From the NCBI RefSeq assembly GCF_002138415.1, contig NZ_CP015612.1, positions 2,458,001 to 2,522,000 of the forward strand: 64,000 bases of DNA, given 5' to 3'. This document shows positions 58,384-64,000 of the stretch, piece by piece. Below the pieces are notes generated by a model. The model had not been told where the DNA came from. It saw nothing but the letters and a program-made list of their open reading frames with translations, and did not search any database. The translations under genes were made by a program, and so were the position numbers. This stretch comes from Stenotrophomonas maltophilia (GTDB lineage Bacteria > Pseudomonadota > Gammaproteobacteria > Xanthomonadales > Xanthomonadaceae). The stretch's first letter is position 1; each line of letters starts with the position of its first letter.

Positions 58384-61300
58384 CTAGCGGCGCTGCGTTC
58401 CCTCGTCACGGCTTGCCTGCGGGAACTGGAACGCGCTGTTGGCGTCGTAGCCACTGTCGGCAGTAGTGCCGCGTGCCGGCGGCGCAATGCTGCTGGTGCC
58501 GCTGCCGAAACCGAGGATCTGCACGCTGATCACCGATGGCTGGTTGCGCCGTGCATCGTCCTGGCTCTTGCGCATCACATCCTGTGCGGCCTGGCTGGCA
58601 CTGTTCGCTGCCGCACTGGCCGAGGCCAGCGCATTGACGTTCACCGTCGCCAGCACCGGCAGGCCCTTGCTCTCGCCCTGTACCTGGATGTTGGCGGCGT
58701 TGAGCACCTGCAGCGCCGCCAGATTGATGTTGCCCGAGACGCGGATACCGGCCTCACCCGCATCGATGGTGCCCAGCGGCGCGATCAGGTCGACGTCGCC
58801 CGGCGGCACTTCGGCGATGGGGTTCAAGGTCGCAATGCCTGCGCCACTGGCGGGAGCCTGCGGCGACAGGATCACATTGCCCCAGCCGTCATAGAGGCGA
58901 CGCGGTGGCGTGTACAGCAGCGTCGTCTGCGAACCGCGACCGGCATTGATGTCACCCTGCTCCGACCAGGCCAGGATGTCGCCGCCGAACGTGGTCATCA
59001 CCCGCGACAGGCCCAGCAGCACGCTGTCCTGGCTGAACAGGCGGATATCGCCCTGCCCCTGGGTGACGAGGCCGGCGCTGGCAGGCGGCACCACGCCCTG
59101 TACGCCGACCACGATCTGTCCGCCCGGTGCCATCAGTTCGACGTTGCCGCCCGCCTCGGTGCGCACGCCGGAACCGCCGTACATCACGATATCGCCGGTA
59201 CGGTCGATCGTCGCACCGGCCGCATTCCTGTCCGGCATCAGCGTGGCGATGGCTTCGCGCCCGCGCAGGTAGGAGCCGAAGCGGGGCCCTTCTGCATCGG
59301 TGTACTCGCGGCCACCTTCGCGCAGTTCGGCGTAGTACACCTGACGCAGGAAGATGCGCTGCTGTTCCTGCGGCAGTGCGTCGAATGCAGCCAGCGCCCC
59401 GTCGCCGTCGGCAGCCACGCCGAAGCGCTGCTGCAGCCACTGCTTCAGCTCCTGGTTGTAGACCTTGACTGCCTTGCCCGGCTGCGACGCGAGCGATTGC
59501 GCGGGATCGGCAAGGTTGACTGGGTCCAGATAGCGGGCACGCAGGGCCGCGAAATCGATCTGCTGGTTGCCGGCCGTCAGCGCGATGCTGGCGCCGGGAC
59601 GGGTATCGCCCTGCACGATGCCACCGAGGCTGACGATGCTGCCCGCATCCTCCTGGCGCAGCTGGCGGCCGGCACTGATCTCGGTGTTGCCGGGGCCGGC
59701 GATGGTCGCGTTCAGATGCACGATGTCGCGGCCCGCCGCCACCACCGTGATGTCGGTGGGCGCGGTGTTCAGCGCGGTCATCGAAACCCCGAGGATGTCC
59801 CGGCCTGCCCGCAGTTGCACGGCGCCGGCGGCCTCGAACCAGTTCAGCTGCGTGCGCTGCCCCCCGTTGGGAGTCAGCGTGCGTTGGGCGCCGGTGGCCA
59901 GACCGATGATGTCGCCCTGCACCGCGTAGAAGCGGCTCGGCGCCAGGGCCGCAGACACGGTGGACAGCGGAGTATTCGGACCGAACGCAAACAGCGGAAG
60001 CGACGCCTGCGGCGATGCAATGTTGCCGTCGACCGACAGGTTGTGACGCGAGCGGGTCACATTGCCGCTGGAATCCCCCTGCTCGGCCATGAATGCAGGG
60101 TCGAAGGGTCCCGGCAGGCGCGCGTCGCTAGCGGAGCGCGCGATCTGGGTCGCGCCACGCTGGGCGAAGATGCCGCCACCGGCCAGGACGTCCAGCCGTC
60201 CTGTCGCCGATGGTGCCAGCAGGATCACATCCTGCGTCCCCGGCGTGGTGCTGATCCGGTCCAGCTTGACGTCGCCCTGCGCAGCAACGGCGCTGAAGCG
60301 CGAAGGATAGAGCCAGTAGTTCAGCAGCTCCTCCCGGCTCCCCGGTGCCAGCGCAACCTGCTCGGGCCACAGATTGCTGCCGGTCACGTTATCCGGCCCG
60401 GCCAGGCCCGGCGCCAGGTCGCCACCGGCACTGAACAGGTCCACGGCGGTCGTGTCGGTCCACAGGGAGAACCAGGTGCTGCCCGCAGCGCGGCTGCCGT
60501 TGTCCTGCACCACCGCGCTGTAGTTGGCCGGTGGAACCCGACCGGCATCGGCGACGCCGCCGAGCACGACGTCACCCCGCGCCTGCAGCTGCGCGACCGC
60601 ATCGCCCAGCACCAGCACCGGCCCGCCCATCGGGCGAGCGGCGTCGGCGGCGAACAGATCGGCCGCACGCAGCTGGCCCAGCGTCGCGTAGCTTTCCAGG
60701 GTGACGCCCATTGCGCCGATGCGTCCCGCATCCAGCTGCAGGCTGCCTCGCAGATTGCTGAAGATACCGTTGAGGTCGAGATTCTGTCCCGCCCTGGAGG
60801 CATTGAGGCTGGAGAACGTCGCCCGCAGATTCGGATTCAGTGCGCCACCGATACGCAGTTGCAGGTCGCCGCCGCCGGTCAGGTGCAGCTGGCCATCGCT
60901 GACCCGGCCGGTCGATCCCACCGCCGCGATGATCGCACCCGAGCGCGGTGCGATCGTCGAGTCCAGCGCGTCACCTATCGCATCGCGCACGCCGGCGTCA
61001 CGCCCGGCCTCCAGCGTCAAGTTGCCGCCGCCCAATGTACCGAAGCCGGTGAAGCCGACCATCCGCGGAGAGGCGCCAGCAGCAGCGGACACGTTGGTGT
61101 AGGCGCCAAAGTTCACCCACCAGCTGGTCGGCACCGGCTCCACGCCGGTGGTGCTGCCGGTTCCCTGCCGCCACAGCCAATTGCCGACCGCGGCACTGGA
61201 GTACAGCGCCCAGTCACGCTCGCTGGTGCCCGACTCTGCGCGCCCGGTCCAGACGTCACCGACGATATCTCGCCCGGCTTCGACGCGCAGGTTGCCGCCA

Positions 61301-64000
61301 TGATCGGGATACCAGGCCTGGTAGCCGGCCAACGCGGCATCATAGCTGCCCGGCACCAGGTTCGGACCCAGCAGTGCGGTGTTCCTGGGGGCTGCTGCAC
61401 GGGGCGAATTGAAGGCAGCGTCGCGGCCCTCGCCCAGCGTGGTGGGAGTGCCCGCCGTGTACACACCGAAGCCGGACTTCATCACGACATCACCGGCAGC
61501 GAGCAGTTCCAGGTCCCCCTTGCCGGTGCGCAGCACGCTCCAGGCCGGCGTGCCCGCGCGCTTGCCGTAGGTGGTCACTTCGGTCTGCGTGCCACCGCCG
61601 GCGCAGTAGCTGGGTGCGGTGCTGCAGAACTCGTCTTCGGTCATGCCGAACATCGCCGCGAAGTCCTTCGCAGGGGTGCCCACGTAGGACTCATCGCCCC
61701 AGTAATCCAGCGAGCCCTGCGCGGCCACCTGGCGGGGGGCCGGGCCGCAGTAGTCAGCCGACATCGCACAGAACTCATCTTCGGTGAAGCCGTACATGTC
61801 GGCCAGCTCCGCGATCGGACGGCCCGCATAGGAGGTGTCGCCGATCCAGTCCAGCGATGCCCGCTCGGTCAACGCACGATCACCCACCCAAATGATTTCG
61901 GTCTTGACCGTACCAATCGAGCCCTGGTGGGTGTCGGCCAGCACCACGCTGCCTTCGGCGCCCCAGCGCCGGCTGCGTGGATCGGCCGCCCCGGAATCGG
62001 CACCGGCAACCACGGTCAGGTCCCAAGATGTGGTGCCCTCGGCCAGCATCGGCGCCAGCGCCCAGTTGCGCCCCTGGTTGCCGTTGGCATCGGCCGGCCG
62101 CAGATTCACCGGCCCGTTGCCGGGCAGCTCCACCTTGGTCAACGATGGGATGTAGGCGCCCACCTTGAGCTCGACTTCGCGTGCCAGGCGCAGCGCAACC
62201 GGCAGCACCGCGCCGGCGGGCCACTCCTGTGCCGCCATCTGTACGGCGCTGCGCAGGCGGAAGCCGGCCCCTAGGCGCGCACCGGCCGCCAGCACCAGCG
62301 GCTTCTGCAGCACCGTGCCCGCCGCCAGCGTCTGCCCGGAGTCGGTGGTCACCGCCGCACCCAGCACCGTGCCCGCAGGCAGGCGCAGGGTCTGCGAGAT
62401 CACCATCGGCGCGGGCAGCACGGTACCGACCGGAAGCGTTACCGATTCGACCGGCACGTCATAGTTCAGGCGGGTGCCGGCCTGGAACTCGGTGCCGGGC
62501 TGCAGCTTCACTCCGTCCACCGGCACCACCAGGTCGCCACCGAAGGGGGTGTGCCCGGCGCTGCCATTGCGAGCCTCATACAACTGCCAACCGCCCTCGT
62601 CCGGCGTGGACGGCGGCGGTGCGAAACCATCGTTGATGCTGCCATGGACGTTGATGTTGCCTTCGGCGCGCAGTACCAGCGAAGCCGATTCACCGAAGCC
62701 ACGCCGCGATGGATCGGCGCGGTTGGCTTCGGGCCCGTAGCGGTAGCCGGACAGATCGATGTCGCCGGCAATGGTCAGGTCGCCCTCGGGATTGGCCTCG
62801 CTGCGCCGCGCCACCACCTGCACGCCGGGACGCAGGCGGACGTCGCCCAGCGCGGCGGTGCGCTGCTGCAGATCCGGATTGCCCAGCGCGCCATCGATCC
62901 AGGCCACGCTGTGCGGATCGACCACCTGGTCCAGCCACTGCTGGGTGACCAGCTGCGCGCGGTTGCCGCGCACATCAGCGGTGCTGGCCAGGGGCGCATC
63001 GTCGTAGCGACGGACACCATTGAGCTGGATGTCGGCCGCGCCATCGATGCGCAGGCCGCTGGCCGCAGCAATCGCCGCGTCGTTGCTGCCCAGCCGCGGC
63101 ACATCGATCTTCAGCGAGCCCCGCGCCATGCCGTCGTTCTGTCCAGGGCCGTCACCGAGGGCAACGTCGCTGCCTGCACGCATGTCCAGGTGCGCCGCGC
63201 TGCCCAGACCAACGGCGCCTTCGGCGCTGCCCAGCGTGATGGTGGCCCGGTTCGGACTGTCGATGATCTTGCCATGGCTGTCCACGCGCAGGCCGGTACC
63301 GTGCGCGTCCAGCGTGCCGTCCACCTGCAACTGATCACGGGCGTACAGGCGGATGCTGCCGACCTGCTCGCCGCTGGCGTCGATGCGGCCGGCCACGGTC
63401 ATGCTGCCCGCGTCGACACTGATGTCGACCCGGCGCGCCTTCACTTCGTCGCCGATCCGCAGATCGCCTTCACCGATCTGGAAGCTGCGACCACCGACGA
63501 CGCCGCCGGCGGTCAATCGCTGGTTGAGGCCGGTGAAGTCTTGCAACTGGCGTGCCCGCACCACAAGTTCACCACCGTCGTAGGGCACCAGCGTGCCACC
63601 GGCATCGTAGCGGCCACTGGCGGTGCCCTGCAGATCACCCGCCAGATCGGCTCGGCCGGCCATTGCGGTGACCGTCATGCGCCCGCCGCGGTTGTTGCGG
63701 GCGGAAACATCGATGCGGGAGGCCGCATCGGTGCGGATGTCCCCCGTGTCGCTGGACAGCAGGACATCACCGCCCCAGCTGAACTTGTCCACGTCGTACA
63801 GCGAGACCTTGCGCCCGGCAAGGTCCAGCGCCGCCCGGCTGCCAAGCGTGATGCCCTCGCGCGCGTTCGCAGACAGCCGTCCTGACGCCAGCGCGATCGT
63901 GCTGTCCAGCGTGATCCGGTTGGCGTCGATGCTCAGCTCACTGCCCAGTGCATCGCCACCCGCCTTACCGGTGCCCCCCTGCAGGCGGAAGTCGCCGCCG
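58384..64000 (-). CDS. filamentous haemagglutinin family TpsA exoprotein (C-terminal part, 5' end beyond window)
   Basis: At least 1872 residues in the window and the frame is still open at base 64000, so the signal peptide and TPS secretion domain are outside. The visible chain is a repetitive beta-helix (GGDLQLRIGGALN, GNLTLEAGRDAG, GGNLRVEAGRDIVGDVWTG, VAAGRDIVHLNATIAGPGNTEISAGRQL) and ends with the DUF3739-type C-terminal region of PdtA-like proteins (NINLAALQVLNAANIQVQGESKGLPVL). Two Cys-paired repeats lie near the middle (61600-61858). Likely a surface adhesin secreted by the TpsB protein encoded at 53754-55379. Confidence 0.92.
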   Translation of the reverse strand, partial: GGDFRLQGGTGKAGGDALGSELSIDANRITLDSTIALASGRLSANAREGITLGSRAALDLAGRKVSLYDVDKFSWGGDVLLSSDTGDIRTDAASRIDVSARNNRGGRMTVTAMAGRADLAGDLQGTASGRYDAGGTLVPYDGGELVVRARQLQDFTGLNQRLTAGGVVGGRSFQIGEGDLRIGDEVKARRVDISVDAGSMTVAGRIDASGEQVGSIRLYARDQLQVDGTLDAHGTGLRVDSHGKIIDSPNRATITLGSAEGAVGLGSAAHLDMRAGSDVALGDGPGQNDGMARGSLKIDVPRLGSNDAAIAAASGLRIDGAADIQLNGVRRYDDAPLASTADVRGNRAQLVTQQWLDQVVDPHSVAWIDGALGNPDLQQRTAALGDVRLRPGVQVVARRSEANPEGDLTIAGDIDLSGYRYGPEANRADPSRRGFGESASLVLRAEGNINVHGSINDGFAPPPSTPDEGGWQLYEARNGSAGHTPFGGDLVVPVDGVKLQPGTEFQAGTRLNYDVPVESVTLPVGTVLPAPMVISQTLRLPAGTVLGAAVTTDSGQTLAAGTVLQKPLVLAAGARLGAGFRLRSAVQMAAQEWPAGAVLPVALRLAREVELKVGAYIPSLTKVELPGNGPVNLRPADANGNQGRNWALAPMLAEGTTSWDLTVVAGADSGAADPRSRRWGAEGSVVLADTHQGSIGTVKTEIIWVGDRALTERASLDWIGDTSYAGRPIAELADMYGFTEDEFCAMSADYCGPAPRQVAAQGSLDYWGDESYVGTPAKDFAAMFGMTEDEFCSTAPSYCAGGGTQTEVTTYGKRAGTPAWSVLRTGKGDLELLAAGDVVMKSGFGVYTAGTPTTLGEGRDAAFNSPRAAAPRNTALLGPNLVPGSYDAALAGYQAWYPDHGGNLRVEAGRDIVGDVWTGRAESGTSERDWALYSSAAVGNWLWRQGTGSTTGVEPVPTSWWVNFGAYTNVSAAAGASPRMVGFTGFGTLGGGNLTLEAGRDAGVRDAIGDALDSTIAPRSGAIIAAVGSTGRVSDGQLHLTGGGDLQLRIGGALNPNLRATFSSLNASRAGQNLDLNGIFSNLRGSLQLDAGRIGAMGVTLESYATLGQLRAADLFAADAARPMGGPVLVLGDAVAQLQARGDVVLGGVADAGRVPPANYSAVVQDNGSRAAGSTWFSLWTDTTAVDLFSAGGDLAPGLAGPDNVTGSNLWPEQVALAPGSREELLNYWLYPSRFSAVAAQGDVKLDRISTTPGTQDVILLAPSATGRLDVLAGGGIFAQRGATQIARSASDARLPGPFDPAFMAEQGDSSGNVTRSRHNLSVDGNIASPQASLPLFAFGPNTPLSTVSAALAPSRFYAVQGDIIGLATGAQRTLTPNGGQRTQLNWFEAAGAVQLRAGRDILGVSMTALNTAPTDITVVAAGRDIVHLNATIAGPGNTEISAGRQLRQEDAGSIVSLGGIVQGDTRPGASIALTAGNQQIDFAALRARYLDPVNLADPAQSLASQPGKAVKVYNQELKQWLQQRFGVAADGDGALAAFDALPQEQQRIFLRQVYYAELREGGREYTDAEGPRFGSYLRGREAIATLMPDRNAAGATIDRTGDIVMYGGSGVRTEAGGNVELMAPGGQIVVGVQGVVPPASAGLVTQGQGDIRLFSQDSVLLGLSRVMTTFGGDILAWSEQGDINAGRGSQTTLLYTPPRRLYDGWGNVILSPQAPASGAGIATLNPIAEVPPGDVDLIAPLGTIDAGEAGIRVSGNINLAALQVLNAANIQVQGESKGLPVLATVNVNALASASAAANSASQAAQDVMRKSQDDARRNQPSVISVQILGFGSGTSSIAPPARGTTADSGYDANSAFQFPQASRDEGTQRR

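Noticed and set aside
58345..62274. 1309-codon + strand frame opposite tpsA
   Set aside because: Repetitive complement of the beta-helix gene; the minus strand has the FHA repeats and C-terminal domain.

Overview
The window is a chromosomal segment of a Stenotrophomonas maltophilia-complex bacterium. It opens inside an L1-type (subclass B3) metallo-beta-lactamase gene, which is chromosomal in that group. GC content is high, and at least ten intergenic sites carry GTAG-headed palindromic repeats of the SMAG type known from S. maltophilia. No tRNA, rRNA, CRISPR array, integrase or transposase was seen.

1-19.8 kb holds resistance, metal homeostasis and redox genes. These are the 3' part of blaL1, a CopL-like/DUF411 pair, a YdeP/FdhF-type molybdopterin oxidoreductase divergent from fdhD, a carboxymuconolactone-decarboxylase-fold protein divergent from an AraC regulator, and a DHA2-type MFS exporter followed by its TetR repressor with a 32-bp operator-like palindrome upstream. 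Then comes a six-gene operon (ZrgA/DUF2796, ABC ATPase, MacB/FtsX-like permease, two DUF3299 lipoproteins, a Cys-rich periplasmic protein) behind a Zur-box-like dyad shared with a MerC-domain gene. The copCD-copRS copper module and a LysR/SDR pair follow.

19.8-38 kb holds a CzcCBA heavy-metal RND efflux operon divergent from a TctDE-type two-component system, with four perfectly phased 11-bp direct repeats between them. It continues with a GH92 mannosidase, a host-attachment/thioredoxin pair, a ProP-type osmolyte transporter, a zeta-like kinase next to a Phd antitoxin, and an HWE-type kinase with a receiver-only regulator.

36.5-44.5 kb is a probable haem-acquisition locus, read leftward: ECF sigma, FecR anti-sigma, a TonB receptor with an STN signalling domain, two hemophilin-like secreted proteins, and a Slam outer-membrane translocator. 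It joins a Slam secretion pathway to sigma/anti-sigma cell-surface signalling.

44.7-48.6 kb is a LysR regulator divergent from pirin, two isochorismatase-fold hydrolases (the second with an N-terminal frameshift) and an OsmC protein.

48.6-64 kb resembles the Pdt two-partner secretion locus of Pseudomonas: a very large filamentous-haemagglutinin exoprotein (N-terminus beyond the right edge), its TpsB transporter, a DUF2341-LamG-ExbB fusion, ExbD, TonB, a putative porin and a small Phd-like protein. Between TpsA and TpsB sit a GspC-like gene, three minor pseudopilin genes (gspH/I/J) and a small secreted protein. The arrangement suggests surface export coupled to a dedicated proton-motive TonB complex and a partial type II secretion module.
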